DNA from: Lachancea thermotolerans CBS 6340
Lineage: Eukaryota > Ascomycota > Saccharomycetes > Saccharomycetales > Saccharomycetaceae
Assembly (NCBI RefSeq): GCF_000142805.1
Contig: NC_013083.1
Coordinates: 1-64,000 of the forward strand
Reading direction: 5' to 3'
Length of the DNA: 64,000 nucleotides
The number at the start of each line of letters is the position of its first letter. Position 1 is the first letter of the stretch. Below the pieces are notes generated by a model. The model was not told where the DNA came from. It did no database searches and saw only the letters and a program-made list of their open reading frames with translations. This document shows, one piece after another, positions 21,210 through 31,421 of this stretch. Position numbers and translations under genes: made by a program.

Positions 21210-22325
21210 TTAAGTATCGCACTGTGCCTTGACTTTTTGGTAAACTCTTATCAAGCTTTTTAGGCTTGAATTGTGCTTACAATTAGCGGAGGATATCACG
21301 CTGTCAGCGCTTTCCGCAAAGACTGCGTAACCAATCCAAATAATAAGAGCAGCCAGTCTGTTGCAAAAATCCCCAGCTTCTCTAACTTCTAAGATTTGGC
21401 TAGGATCTGAGTATTCATCTGTTCGAAAAGCTAAAATTTGAAGGAGTAGGCATATTAAGCCGTCCATTTCATAGCTTTGTATATCACTCTGAAATAGCTT
21501 TCCCAGATACCTAGATTTGACTTCTAGATTATAGGATCGACCTATCCGGCTACGAATCGGTGCTCCACTTAGTTTTCCCAAAAAAGGCGAATGCCCGAAT
21601 GAAAAAATGCCAATATTAACCAACACAAAGTGAAGAAGAGCCACAGTATCTGTGATCTTGTTCATAATGCAATGATCAAGATCAAAATTCTTCAGGTTTT
21701 TGTCAAATATAGGGAGCGCGGTTTCAAGGGTCAATACATCTTGGCTGCTCATTTTTGTTTTTGTTTGAAAAAAGGAGAGAAGAGAAAAACACTCTTGTGC
21801 ATAAAGATCTTGATCAATTTTATAGCACCTTAAAACGTCCAGATCATGGATTGAAAACTTGGGCTTTTTCAGTTCCAGGTTAGTGAACAAGTCCTCTCTT
21901 TCCTCAACGAGTGGTCTTGTTGGAGTGTCGCCAGTTTGAAACTGCAGCCCTTTACTGCCCTGACTGAAAAAAAAATACTTTTTAACGTCACTGAAAAAAA
22001 AGGCAGGGATAACAAGCAGGCTTTGGGTGTATTTTATATTATTCCCTTTGTTGGCTTCTCTAGTATAGTTGCTGTTCTGAATAAACACTTGAGGGGCTGC
22101 GGTCACAATCTCAAATAGTAGCTGGGACTCACACGCAACTAACTTGCTTTTACTTTTCCTGTATCGAGAAAGGTCGCGTAATTTTTTTGCACTTATTAGA
22201 TCTTTCTCCGCCTTGTTGAGTGACAAGCAACAAGTTTCATGGTCAATAATTACTTTCGTTCCATTCTGTTGGCTAGCAATCAAGAATCCGTCCACAACAG
22301 AATATCTGCTTGATATTAACTCCAT
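21210..22325 (-). CDS. Unrecognised 371-residue protein
   Basis: This is the only long intact frame in the gene-poor zone. The first ATG (22325) is preceded directly by an in-frame TAG, so the start is clear. The N-terminus has a Lys/Arg-rich stretch around residues 40-65 (KKLRDLSRYRKSKSK). The middle and C-terminal parts look alpha-helical (LLHFVLVNIGIFSFG; GLICLLLQILAF; RLAALIIWIGYAVF), reminiscent of the helical middle region of fungal zinc-cluster factors, but there is no Cys6 motif. No signal peptide and no convincing membrane protein pattern. I cannot name it: it may be a lineage-specific gene or the C-terminal half of an old transcription-factor gene. Coding status itself is only probable, judged from length. 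Confidence 0.55.
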   Translation of the reverse strand: MELISSRYSVVDGFLIASQQNGTKVIIDHETCCLSLNKAEKDLISAKKLRDLSRYRKSKSKLVACESQLLFEIVTAAPQVFIQNSNYTREANKGNNIKYTQSLLVIPAFFFSDVKKYFFFSQGSKGLQFQTGDTPTRPLVEEREDLFTNLELKKPKFSIHDLDVLRCYKIDQDLYAQECFSLLSFFQTKTKMSSQDVLTLETALPIFDKNLKNFDLDHCIMNKITDTVALLHFVLVNIGIFSFGHSPFLGKLSGAPIRSRIGRSYNLEVKSRYLGKLFQSDIQSYEMDGLICLLLQILAFRTDEYSDPSQILEVREAGDFCNRLAALIIWIGYAVFAESADSVISSANCKHNSSLKSLIRVYQKVKAQCDT

Positions 22326-23129
22326 GCACTATATGAGACCTGGAACAAACTATCATTCAAGCTAGATTGTTGGGTTTAAAATGTTCACTAAGATAAAACC
22401 TCATAAGTTCATTAGTGGTGGATTGTGAGAACTCCACAATCCATATCACAATATACGATACGCGCAACATCTTTCTATTACGTTGGAAGTGCCTCTACGC
22501 ATTGTCAGCCAATATTGATTCAACAGTGGCCAAGAGTTTTGAAGTTTAGGTAACCTCCGTGGTTTCATTTTAGAACATAATTGAAGCGCAAGCTGAACCT
22601 TGTGTTGCCTGCCAAAGAAGGCACTGGTTCAATTAGAAGTAAGTTTGAATATGTTGCTTTCTTGTAGTTGACAAACCATCTGGCTACTTAAGTTTACGCG
22701 ATAAAAACAAGTTTTACCATATTCGAACCCCTTCAGCAGCGCCATTTTCAAATTTTCATTGTTTAGAGCATTGCCGGGAAGGAGGTACGTTGTCACCTTA
22801 TTAAGGAGAAAAACCGTGAACGAGTATTCGAAGCAACGAAAACAACATGGTTTTTTGACACAGACTAGCCTCTTTCTCTATGGTCCCAAACCAATATTGA
22901 ATCGGGTCCGTTCTGCAACTATAGTCCCGCCAAATCCCACGTCGGCTGAAATAATGAGTAATATCCCCTCGGTATAATTGGATATCTAATAGATCTTTTG
23001 AGAATTCTAAGCCGACTATACCTCTGGAATTATAACAAAATAGAATATTCAAAGCAAAACAGATTCAAGCCAGATTTCAAGCCTTCAAGGTTTCCAGTAA
23101 ACTCTAATAATCCTTATTTAAGTGTTTAT
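22326..23129. other. Spacer between the 371-residue frame and the YLL058W-like gene
   Basis: Only short overlapping frames on both strands (for example 22759-22977 and 22801-23052) with no conserved feature. I regard them as chance frames. Confidence 0.4.
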
Positions 23130-24836
23130 TCATTTCCTAAGAAGATTTATAACGCTCGAGAAGGCGTTCAACAGCCACTGGGTGTTTTCTAGGCCAACGC
23201 TAACCCTAACAAGGCTTGAATGGGCTCCAAATGTTGAAACTTCTTCGAGCTCAAAGTGATGTGCCAGGTGAACGTAAGGGCATGCTAATGTGAAGTTTGT
23301 GCCATTTGAAGGCCCTTTGAAAACAGTTAAGGAATTATAAAATTTCTTAGCATCTTCTTCGTTGAAGAAAGACAATGAAAACAGGCTACCGTAACCGCCC
23401 CCATTTGTACGAACAGATTCGAAATTCTTGAAGGTCTCCTTTGAACTGACTGTTGGATAGTAGACTTTCTTGAATATCTTTCCTTCTTCTGGCAAAAGAA
23501 CTTCTTGGATAAGTTTCATGGTATTTTCATTGGTCCGAGTTGTTCTCTCTTCAAAGTCTCTAGAATTGGCCTCGAGGATGATAGCATCCTCTAGCCAAAG
23601 TAACTCTTCAAATTCGCCGCCTCGAAAGTACTGAAGGGCGCATGAGTATAGGGCAGATTTGGGGTTGAGAATGATGGAGCCTCCCATAACATTACTAGAC
23701 CCGCTGAAAAGTTTAGTGAGTGAAGTGCACACAATGTCTGCATAAGGCAAAACATCGACGTTTAGGCCTCCTATAGTGTCATCGACTACTATGAAAAAGC
23801 CGTATTCATTCGCCATATTTCGAAGTTGTTTAAGGTCGGGCATATTCAGCATAGGATTCGAGGGAGTTTCCAGAAAGACGCCTAGGATGCGTTCTTTACC
23901 GCCTTTCAGAAGAGACCTTAATCCAGCTAAATCTCTTGAATCTCCAAATCCAAAAAATTGGCATTTTCCAAATTTTTCCATGATCACCTTGGTATCTTTG
24001 AATGGGAATCCGAAAACGGCTGCAGTCTCACAGACTGGATGTTGTTTGTCATGAAAATCTCTGTTTTTGTGTGATAAGGGTTTGCGATTTTTGTTTTTCT
24101 CCCAATGAGTAAGTAACTTACGCGCAGTGAAAACGGCAGACATGCCGCTTGAAACCAAGTAGACATCTTTTGTTGCATCAAGTATTGGTCGTTTATCTAC
24201 GACTTCTCTCTTTTCGCCAAAAGGATTGCAGTGATTATTCGCTATTCTATTTCTCAACAAAACTTTTGCTTCTTCTCCTGTTCTTTTCAAAAGTTGGATA
24301 TCAGTTCCCGTTTCATTTTGAGAAAGCTTAGAATCAGCTGGTAATTTTTCCAAAAACTTGTTCACAAAAACTGCTAGCCGGCTTGACACGCATTCTCCTG
24401 TCAATTTCCAATACTCTTTGACAGTTTCGAGTTCATCTTCAGATGCAAAAATGGCTGCTATTGTTATAGCCAATTGGTAAGAATCCTCACCAGCATCTTT
24501 CCCATTGTCATTAAGGTAAAATGTCTCAACTTCCATGCGGGCTTTGCTCTGGGGCCCACTTACCGACTTCACATATTCTAGACAGTTCGAGGCTGATTTC
24601 GCGGAAGGAAAAGGGCGACAACCCTCCGAGCCTTCCCCAAACTTTTGCAAAAAATGATCACAAAGTTTTTGTATAGCGGGCTGAGGAAAGTATCTAGGAT
24701 ATCCTGTGACCATCTTGCTGATATAATCTGGGTTCTTCTCCACGTACCCAATGGCAGACTCCCAAGTGGGGATACCGAATGAAACTGCATATTCTAAGTT
24801 ACTAGGAAGGGGTTGACCAAACTCAATTTCCGTCAT
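23130..24836 (-). CDS. YLL058W-like cystathionine gamma-synthase-family protein
   Basis: A 568-residue, PLP-dependent enzyme of the Cys/Met metabolism family, in the branch that holds S. cerevisiae YLL058W (575 aa), YML082W and STR2. The PLP fold occupies residues 220-560: VSSGMSAVFTARKLL (about 228) precedes the phosphate-binding turn, LETPSNPMLNMPDL (about 322) the substrate loop, VDDTIGG gives the cofactor-binding Asp (about 352), and SLTKLFSG the Schiff-base Lys (about 375). The N-terminal 220 residues, opening with LPTW-like and GYPRYF motifs, are typical of this branch. It would join O-acetyl- or O-succinylhomoserine with a sulfur donor or act nearby in transsulfuration; the exact activity of YLL058W orthologues is unsettled. 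In S. cerevisiae, YLL058W lies two genes from YLL056C, as its relative does here. Confidence 0.9.
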   Translation of the reverse strand: MTEIEFGQPLPSNLEYAVSFGIPTWESAIGYVEKNPDYISKMVTGYPRYFPQPAIQKLCDHFLQKFGEGSEGCRPFPSAKSASNCLEYVKSVSGPQSKARMEVETFYLNDNGKDAGEDSYQLAITIAAIFASEDELETVKEYWKLTGECVSSRLAVFVNKFLEKLPADSKLSQNETGTDIQLLKRTGEEAKVLLRNRIANNHCNPFGEKREVVDKRPILDATKDVYLVSSGMSAVFTARKLLTHWEKNKNRKPLSHKNRDFHDKQHPVCETAAVFGFPFKDTKVIMEKFGKCQFFGFGDSRDLAGLRSLLKGGKERILGVFLETPSNPMLNMPDLKQLRNMANEYGFFIVVDDTIGGLNVDVLPYADIVCTSLTKLFSGSSNVMGGSIILNPKSALYSCALQYFRGGEFEELLWLEDAIILEANSRDFEERTTRTNENTMKLIQEVLLPEEGKIFKKVYYPTVSSKETFKNFESVRTNGGGYGSLFSLSFFNEEDAKKFYNSLTVFKGPSNGTNFTLACPYVHLAHHFELEEVSTFGAHSSLVRVSVGLENTQWLLNAFSSVINLLRK

Positions 24837-27800
24837 GCTGCGCCTTTCGAGTTTATCTTTCGTAGCAGCTAATTTCAGATGTTGTAATGCGCTTTATTGA
24901 ACTTCTTGAATACATAAATCAAGAAAGTCCGAAAGGTTACAGAGCATAAATATAAAGTTTCTTGGTAGTTCTCTGCCAAGTGTGGCACAAATAACAGTGG
25001 CGTTTCCAAGTAAGGCGTTTCTGCGTAAGGCATTCCCTTCAAAACATCCCAGCCTACACTAGAGTCATCATCGGGGTTAACTTTCGTTTAGATGCTCGTT
25101 TATAACTTATCTCATGATCGTGTGAAGCGATCATTTGCAATTAGTTCTCTTACTCACTTTATAGAACACTGTGGCATTTTCTTCTTTTTTGAGTGCCGTA
25201 AGTTGCTTAGTAACTGGTTTTCCAGACTTTTCCGGAAGGCTCTTTGTCTTTTCACCAGCGACATAAATACCTCCTTTTTATTTCGAGATTGCAGCATGGA
25301 AACTTGATCCTCGGAAGTTCATAAAAATAATAGAGGTAATCAGGTGATCAGCTGCGTTTTTTTTGCTCAAGGTAGAGTTGGATCTGAAAATTGAAGAGAT
25401 CGACGGATATGAACGAGAACGCTACGAACAAGAATCTATTTAATTACGGGGCAACTTTTTGTTAAAAGACATACTTGAAAATTTTAGATAATTTTTCGGT
25501 CTCTATTTTTAGCCCATGGTCTGTCACCGAGGCGCTGCCTAATTATGTGGGCATTCTCGATCAGAAATAAAAGAGTATCGGTTGGCAAAATTCTCATGGC
25601 CAGTTGTCTGGGGGATGACTTGCATTGATTCCTTGATCTAAGGGAAGATTAGAATTCGGTAAAGCTGCGAGTTGCTTTAATCGCAAATTCCCGGAAGATC
25701 TCACATATATTGTATTAACAACTTGAATTTAAAAGAGCTTCCATGACGCTCATGTGAAATGGAGAAGTTATTAAAGTTTTCAACATAATTTGCACAGAAC
25801 CCAAACCAAAAAAGGATTTTAAAAACAAATTGTTTTATGAAAAAACCTGTAGTTGCTTAATCAATGGTAGTATTTATTCCATGTATCGGACGCTTTCGAA
25901 GCCACTTATTCAATGGTTTGTTCAAAGCTTTGTGGGTTCACGTTGGCGTCAACTGAATGATAAAATGATCAACTTTTTATACAAGAAGACTGGACATGTA
26001 AAATGATGGCGGATTGTCACGGCAAAAAAGCCATGAAATTTATGATGAGTTTTCCATTATTGCCAGTGTCCTTAAAAAAACTTCAAAATGATATTTTTGA
26101 CCAGAGTGTATTGTAAAGTAACTCTTTAATACCTCATTTTATGATATAGCCACTTCAACAATTACAAACTAATACTACAATATGTGTATTGTTCTAAAAA
26201 GCTTCCCAAAAAAGCTTTCTTCTCTCAAATAAATAAAGATTCTCCCGTTTAAATTGCCTCTTGTTTACGTTAGAACCAATTTCTTTGAAGCTTCGTGACG
26301 TCAAGGGTTAATAAAACACTTTGTTTTTCAGACATTGGACTTAAGTCACATAAACATACTCTTTTGTATTGAGGCAATTTAGAATGAATTGGAATTTGAG
26401 CATATTTGTCGGTATCACCTTAATAGAGAAATTAGATTTGAAGCCTAAGCCACAATTGTATCAAACGTAAGTTTCTGTAGTTGTTCTTTCAATTATTCAG
26501 TAGTTGATTTCAAAAACTGATAACGGTAATTGCGGTCAAGGCAAGTGTGCTTCTCCTCATTGCATGATACGTACGTGAGCTTTTGGGATTTTTTTCGCGA
26601 AAGCAACTTTCTAATGAACATGTCCTGACTTTGACCTGCAGGTAGTTATCTCGCCTCATTGTGTTAATTATTGATAGATATATTTATAGACACTGAATCT
26701 TAAAAGGCAGTGAAAAAGACAAGGACGCTTACCTTTTCCATAATAACAGAGGGGCAAGTTTTGTTCATACGGGAGCTATCAAAATATAAAAAATTTCTCT
26801 TGAACATCCTATGGCCTTACACCGTGCGTAGCTTCAAATAACTCTCAAGTTTCAACCCCCACACAGGCGGAAACATTCATGATTTTTATTATTATGTAGT
26901 GAACAATGTAATAACAGTGTTCAAAATGCAATTCCACAGTTTTGAGAAAACTGTTGAACACCCTTTTCCCCTCGAATTGCTGCTCAGTAGCAAATGTGCG
27001 TATACACTGGGCCATTTTTTTACATTGGTATGTTTCCAAACAAACTCGTAGCATTCGAGAGTCCTCTGGCATCATAACTTTGATACCAACAATCGAACTA
27101 CCTCCCCCCATTTTTTCCCTCCTACCGCTTACAAAAGCTCTGTTCCAGTTTTTTGACAGCCTAATGCTTGGAGGTTGAGAACGCGACGACTTAGGCGCCG
27201 ATAATTCAGCACTAAGAAGAGAGCAAAGAAAATGTCGCACAATCATCAAAAACGTTAGTTGTCTTGAGCACACGAGGAAGAGTCGTGAAACTGGGCACTC
27301 TCATTAGAAATTGCTCTCACCCCGTGGACCGCTTTGCGAACATTACTTAAAGAACAAGCATTTTGTAACAACATTGAGGCTGTAACCCCATGAGGTCCTG
27401 ATTGATTCTGTCTTCGCCTCTCAAACGTAATGCAAACTGGCATAAAAAATCAAATTACGGTCTTTGGGAAACAAAAAATTTACGAAAACAATTTCCGAAG
27501 TTCAAACTAACAGCAATGTAGCATTCGGGACTTTCCAAGTGGGCCCAACCAGCATTCATGAATCTTTGTGACCGATATAAAAAGTTTTCCTTGAGTTTGC
27601 AGCTACCGACCATCATTTAACAATGCAGGAGTCTTCCCTTTCAAGATTTGATTTTTGAGTAGTCTTGTGCCTCTATAAATATAAGAGATACCCCGATAGC
27701 TTTTGCCCCCGCTTAACCGCTGAAGATGCTGCAAACATAGTCACAATTTTATACATGGCACCAAAAACCATTGAAGCAGCTTCACTCGCGGAAAGAATTG

Positions 27801-27982
27801 TGAAAAAAAAAAGCCTGCCTGAAGAACATACAGACAAGAGAACTCGTGTCTCCAGACCCGGCTGCGTTTCCGGAGCGTTGCCCCAGATTCGCCCCACAAT
27901 CGGCAACCCCGCATCTGCGCCTGTACGCAACGAGTGATCACCGTTTGCATGAGGATCTCACCATCCGTCTCGCGACGCAACA
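24837..27982. other. Three-kilobase intergenic stretch between YLL058W-like gene and the hexokinase promoter
   Basis: Close to the YLL058W-like start, 24981-24986 is TGTGGC, the Met31/Met32 core, and could link that gene to sulfur control (weak evidence). Farther right, two overlapping minus-strand frames (27443-27255 and 27273-26845, 62 and 142 codons) might be one broken or spliced small gene, with no known motif. The remainder is AT-rich and empty. This stretch marks the border between subtelomere-like and conserved syntenic DNA. Confidence 0.35.
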
Positions 27983-27994
27983 CCCCGGAAAATC
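27983..27994 (-). promoter_or_regulatory. Mig1-type site
   Basis: CCCCGGAAAATC matches the reverse of the Mig1 consensus (GC box flanked by an A/T-rich block). It lies about 640 bp upstream of the hexokinase ATG. Confidence 0.4.
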
Positions 27995-28018
27995 AGCAGC
28001 ATCCGTTGGAATGGCCGG

Positions 28019-28030
28019 AAAAATGCGGGG
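28019..28030 (+). promoter_or_regulatory. Mig1-type site
   Basis: AAAAATGCGGGG fits the consensus of five A/T bases, one spacer, then SYGGGG. It is the best of the three sites upstream of the hexokinase gene, whose S. cerevisiae relative HXK2 works together with Mig1 in glucose repression. Confidence 0.5.
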
Positions 28031-28263
28031 AGCCGAAAAAAAGCACGATAATTTTGGGGACGCGGATAAGCCGGAAGAATTTTTCCTCCAACATTTTCTT
28101 GGAAGCAATGGAGCTCTATTGACAAAGGTTTGATTTCTGTTAATTCCTTAGGTTTTTGCCGCGTCCGAAATACTGCGACCTTCCCTGGATAACATGCCAT
28201 ATTCAAGTTAAGTTTTGTTTCATGACGTGTTATTTTTTTAGGCGGGTGGGGCATGTTCCTCTC

Positions 28264-28275
28264 CCCCGGAAAAAT
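28264..28275 (-). promoter_or_regulatory. Mig1-type site
   Basis: CCCCGGAAAAAT, reverse orientation, about 360 bp before the hexokinase ATG. CTTCC motifs of the Gcr1 type occur nearby (about 28300). Confidence 0.4.
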
Positions 28276-28485
28276 TTTCAAGTATCGGAAAAAACCGTCA
28301 GTACCTTCCGAGAAAACTCGTACGGAAGAAAGATATTCCGAAAACGGACACCTTAGATCGTACGCATGTTTTCGAAGGCAAAAAGCTGCATCATGCCACT
28401 GCGAAGCGAGTAAGCGGAAGTCAAGGGTAAAGGGGAAGCCAGCACTAAAATTTTTCAAAACGTCAGCCGGGTGAGAGGTTCAAGG

Positions 28486-28493
28486 TATATAAA
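28486..28493 (+). promoter_or_regulatory. TATA box of the hexokinase gene
   Basis: TATATAAA lies 139 bp upstream of the ATG, followed by a purine- and A-rich leader (GCACTCACTACAGAAAACTAAAACA) typical of highly expressed yeast genes. Confidence 0.6.
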
Positions 28494-28631
28494 GCGAAAC
28501 GCGACTCACGACGGAAATCAAGTTTCTTCCACAACAGATTCGGAATCGCGCAAGATTTGATTAGTTGTTCCCCGATTGTCAAATTTTGAACACTTGATCT
28601 TCAAAAGCACTCACTACAGAAAACTAAAACA

Positions 28632-30089
28632 ATGGTTCACCTAGGTCCCAAGAAGCCTCCTATGAGAAAGGGGTCTATGATCGACGTCCCAAAGAACTTG
28701 ATGGAACAAATTCAATCCCTTGAAGAACAGTTCACTGTTAGCGGTGAGAAATTGAAGGAAGTCACCAAGCACTTTGTGGGTGAGCTAAACAAGGGTCTCT
28801 CCAAGAAAGGTGGTAACATCCCTATGATTCCAGGCTGGGTTATGGAATTCCCCACCGGCCAAGAAACTGGTGACTACCTAGCTATTGACCTCGGTGGTAC
28901 TAACTTGAGAGTTGTTTTGGTCAGACTATTGGGTAACCACAAGTTTGACACTACTCAATCTAAGTACAAGCTTCCTGACCACATCAGGACTTCTTCTTCC
29001 GAAGAACTCTTCTCATTCATCGCTGACAGTCTTAAGACTTTCGTTGATGAGGAGTTCCCAGAGGGCGTTACAGAGCCTTTGCCTCTAGGTTTCACTTTCT
29101 CTTACCCATGCTCCCAGGACAAGGTTAACGAAGGTTTCTTGCAGAGATGGACCAAGGGTTTCGACATTGAAGGTGTTGAAGGTGAAGACGTTGTGCCAAT
29201 GTTGCAGGAGCAATTGGTCAAGAGGAAGATCCCAATTGACGTTGTTGCTTTGATCAACGACACTACCGGTACTTTGGTTGCTTCCATGTACACTGATGCC
29301 GAGACCAGAATGGGTTGCATCTTTGGTACAGGTGTGAACGGTGCGTACTTCGATGTCGTTTCCGACATTGAGAAGTTAGAGGGAAGATTGCCTTCTGACA
29401 TCACAAGTGACCTGCCAATGGCCATCAACTGTGAATACGGTTCTTTTGACAACGAGTTAGTTGTTCTACCAAGAACAAAGTACGACATCATCGTTGACAA
29501 ACAATCTCCTAGACCCGGCCAACAAAGTTTCGAGAAGATGACCTCCGGTTACTACTTGGGTGAACTTTTGAGATTGATTCTTTTGGACCTGCAGCAACAA
29601 GGCCTAATCTTCGAAGGGCAAGACCTAACTAAGCTGCAGAAGCCTTACGTTATGGACACCTCTTACCCAGCCAGAATTGAGGAGGACCCATTCGAGAACT
29701 TGGAAGACACTTACGATATTTTCAAGAACGAACTCGGAGTCGAGACCACTGGCGGAGAGCGTAAGTTGATTAGAAGAGCTTGCGAGCTGATTGGTACTAG
29801 AGCCTCTAGAATGTCTATGTGCGGTATTGGTGCCGTGTGCACCAAAAGAGGTTACAAGACCGCTCACATTGCTGCCGATGGCTCCGTTTTCAACAAATAC
29901 CCAGAGTTTAAGGAGAGAGCCGCTGCTGGCTTGAGAGACATCTTTGACTGGGAGCCTCGTCAGAACATTGAAGAGTACCCTATTGTCATTGTTGCCGCCG
30001 AGGATGGATCCGGTGCTGGTGCCGCCATCATTGCTGCTTTGACTCAAAAGAGACTGGCTGCTGGCAAGTCTGTGGGTGTTGCCAAGTAA
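28632..30089 (+). CDS. HXK2: Hexokinase, HXK2/HXK1 (RAG5-like)
   Basis: A 485-residue hexokinase that phosphorylates glucose and fructose with ATP in the cytosol; HXK2 also acts in glucose repression in the nucleus. Phosphate motif 1 is AIDLGGTN (84-91), the sugar-binding signature LGFTFSYP (152-159) comes before FLQRWTKGF, the catalytic Asp is D210 in LINDTTGT, phosphate motif 2 is FGTGVNGAY (231-239), and the adenosine motif is AEDGSGAGAA near the C-terminus. The N-terminus keeps KKPPMRKGSM, so Ser15 and the short basic region used by HXK2 for regulation and Mig1 contact are present, favouring an HXK2-like role. Length matches S. cerevisiae (486). Codon use is strongly biased, as expected of an abundant protein. 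A single-copy ancestor of HXK1/HXK2 is expected outside the WGD clade. Confidence 0.97.
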   Translation: MVHLGPKKPPMRKGSMIDVPKNLMEQIQSLEEQFTVSGEKLKEVTKHFVGELNKGLSKKGGNIPMIPGWVMEFPTGQETGDYLAIDLGGTNLRVVLVRLLGNHKFDTTQSKYKLPDHIRTSSSEELFSFIADSLKTFVDEEFPEGVTEPLPLGFTFSYPCSQDKVNEGFLQRWTKGFDIEGVEGEDVVPMLQEQLVKRKIPIDVVALINDTTGTLVASMYTDAETRMGCIFGTGVNGAYFDVVSDIEKLEGRLPSDITSDLPMAINCEYGSFDNELVVLPRTKYDIIVDKQSPRPGQQSFEKMTSGYYLGELLRLILLDLQQQGLIFEGQDLTKLQKPYVMDTSYPARIEEDPFENLEDTYDIFKNELGVETTGGERKLIRRACELIGTRASRMSMCGIGAVCTKRGYKTAHIAADGSVFNKYPEFKERAAAGLRDIFDWEPRQNIEEYPIVIVAAEDGSGAGAAIIAALTQKRLAAGKSVGVAK

Positions 30090-30406
30090 GAATCTGGCAC
30101 TAACGATTGACGAACTTTTTTTCAGTTCATTCAAACGACCGCCTATATGTTATAGTGATGCGTGCATGACTGATGAGTATCTATCAAAGATTTGATATAT
30201 TATTAAGTAGTTATTATGATAGATATTACGAGACCATCTTTAGACGACACGAAGGCTAATCAGTTTTATAGTTGGGGTTGTATTATGTTAGAGATCAAAC
30301 TCCTGGCGAGGCTCAAAACGCTACAGCCGGTTCGTTGAAGAAACCTGGAGCAGAGACGCATTTTGCCTCGCTAGTATATGTTTGCCCTGGATGTGCACTC
30401 AAATTA
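30090..30406. other. Convergent 3' region of hexokinase and RPN12
   Basis: AT-rich terminator region (TATATGTTATAG, TATTATTAAGTAG) shared by two converging genes. No further gene. Confidence 0.5.
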
Positions 30407-31204
30407 TTAAACAATACTTTCTAAGTTAATAGCGTAATCTAAAGCCTTTTCAACGATGCTTGTTTGATGATGATCGTCGGCAACCTCTTCTTCGTCAAAT
30501 ACAATGCAACCTCCAGAGACCTTCCACCCTCGAGCTAGCGCAAACTGCTCAGTGTCCTTTTCACTCTCGAAAAAGAGCAGAGCCTTCACGTTAAAAAGTG
30601 GCAGCTTATGGTATGCTAGCTCAGTGTTACGTCCTATTTCCTCCCGTATCGCATCCATTAGGGTTTGTGTGAAAACGTTAAATTCTTCAATCTTTGATTC
30701 GCTCTTGAGGAGATCCCATGCCCTTTGGTATGAGCCCTCCATCAACCACTTCTCTACTTTTATTGGGTAGGACAAAAACGCATCTTCCTCGAGACTTCCA
30801 AGGCGCTTACCCAAAAATTCTAGCTCAGAGTGAAACTTAGTCACGTCGCCTTGCGATAGCAGCAACAGTAGGTAAAGACTGATTAGCTTTGATTTGTTTT
30901 CTGATTCAGCCAGTCTTGGAATGCCAGAGAAATAAAACACCCTCAATTGTGAAAAGAAGTTTTCGTACGCTTCAAAATCCGCATTTCTCAAGCTGCATAA
31001 GGCGCCAATTTCCAAAACCCTTTTGGCAACATTCAAGTCCTCTAAGTACCTCTCATTCTCTTGTGCTTTGGAAAAGTCGGGTACTAAGAGATGTGATTTA
31101 ATCAACTCGATCTTAACGGGGCTGAGAAGTTTTTGACAGCTAGAGTTATCCCCATTAACAAAAGCAGTATTCAGGCTTTTAACTAGTTCTAATAAAGTGG
31201 GCAT
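30407..31204 (-). CDS. RPN12: 26S proteasome lid subunit Rpn12
   Basis: A 265-residue subunit of the 19S lid, which completes lid assembly and base docking. The chain is a helical-repeat array ending in a winged-helix PCI/CSN8-like domain. Diagnostic stretches include KIELIKSHLLVPD, SKLISLYLLLLLSQ, KFHSELEFL, SYPIKVEKWLMEGSYQRAWD and the end EKALDYAINLESIV, all aligned with S. cerevisiae Rpn12 (274 aa). I chose MPTLLELVKSL as start because S. cerevisiae begins MPSLAELTKSL; an ATG three codons upstream (31213) is an alternative. A PACE-like element sits 60 bp upstream. Next to hexokinase, as YFR052W is to HXK1. Confidence 0.96.
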   Translation of the reverse strand: MPTLLELVKSLNTAFVNGDNSSCQKLLSPVKIELIKSHLLVPDFSKAQENERYLEDLNVAKRVLEIGALCSLRNADFEAYENFFSQLRVFYFSGIPRLAESENKSKLISLYLLLLLSQGDVTKFHSELEFLGKRLGSLEEDAFLSYPIKVEKWLMEGSYQRAWDLLKSESKIEEFNVFTQTLMDAIREEIGRNTELAYHKLPLFNVKALLFFESEKDTEQFALARGWKVSGGCIVFDEEEVADDHHQTSIVEKALDYAINLESIV

Positions 31205-31263
31205 AGCTGTCAATTTTGTCCGTGCTTAATGTCTGAAACGTTCATAATGTCTGCCCGCATCTA

Positions 31264-31272
31264 AGTGGCAAA
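31264..31272 (+). promoter_or_regulatory. PACE-like (Rpn4) element before RPN12
   Basis: AGTGGCAAA differs from the consensus GGTGGCAAA only at its first base and lies about 60 bp upstream of the RPN12 start. Rpn4 controls proteasome genes through this element. Confidence 0.55.
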
Positions 31273-31421
31273 TCAACTAAAGAACAAGTCCTTAATTCAG
31301 TATCACTTTATACGTCTATCTTGTTAAATCTACACTTTTACGAATGTTTGGTTACCAAGCCCACGCATGGGTAAAAGAAACCCCAGTATTGACATGAATG
31401 ACTGTACGCTATAGTTTTTAG

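Noticed and set aside
27665-28474. Several 60-160 codon frames on both strands upstream of hexokinase
   Set aside because: They overlap each other in the GC-richer promoter and have no conserved features. The region is better explained as promoter with Mig1-type sites.
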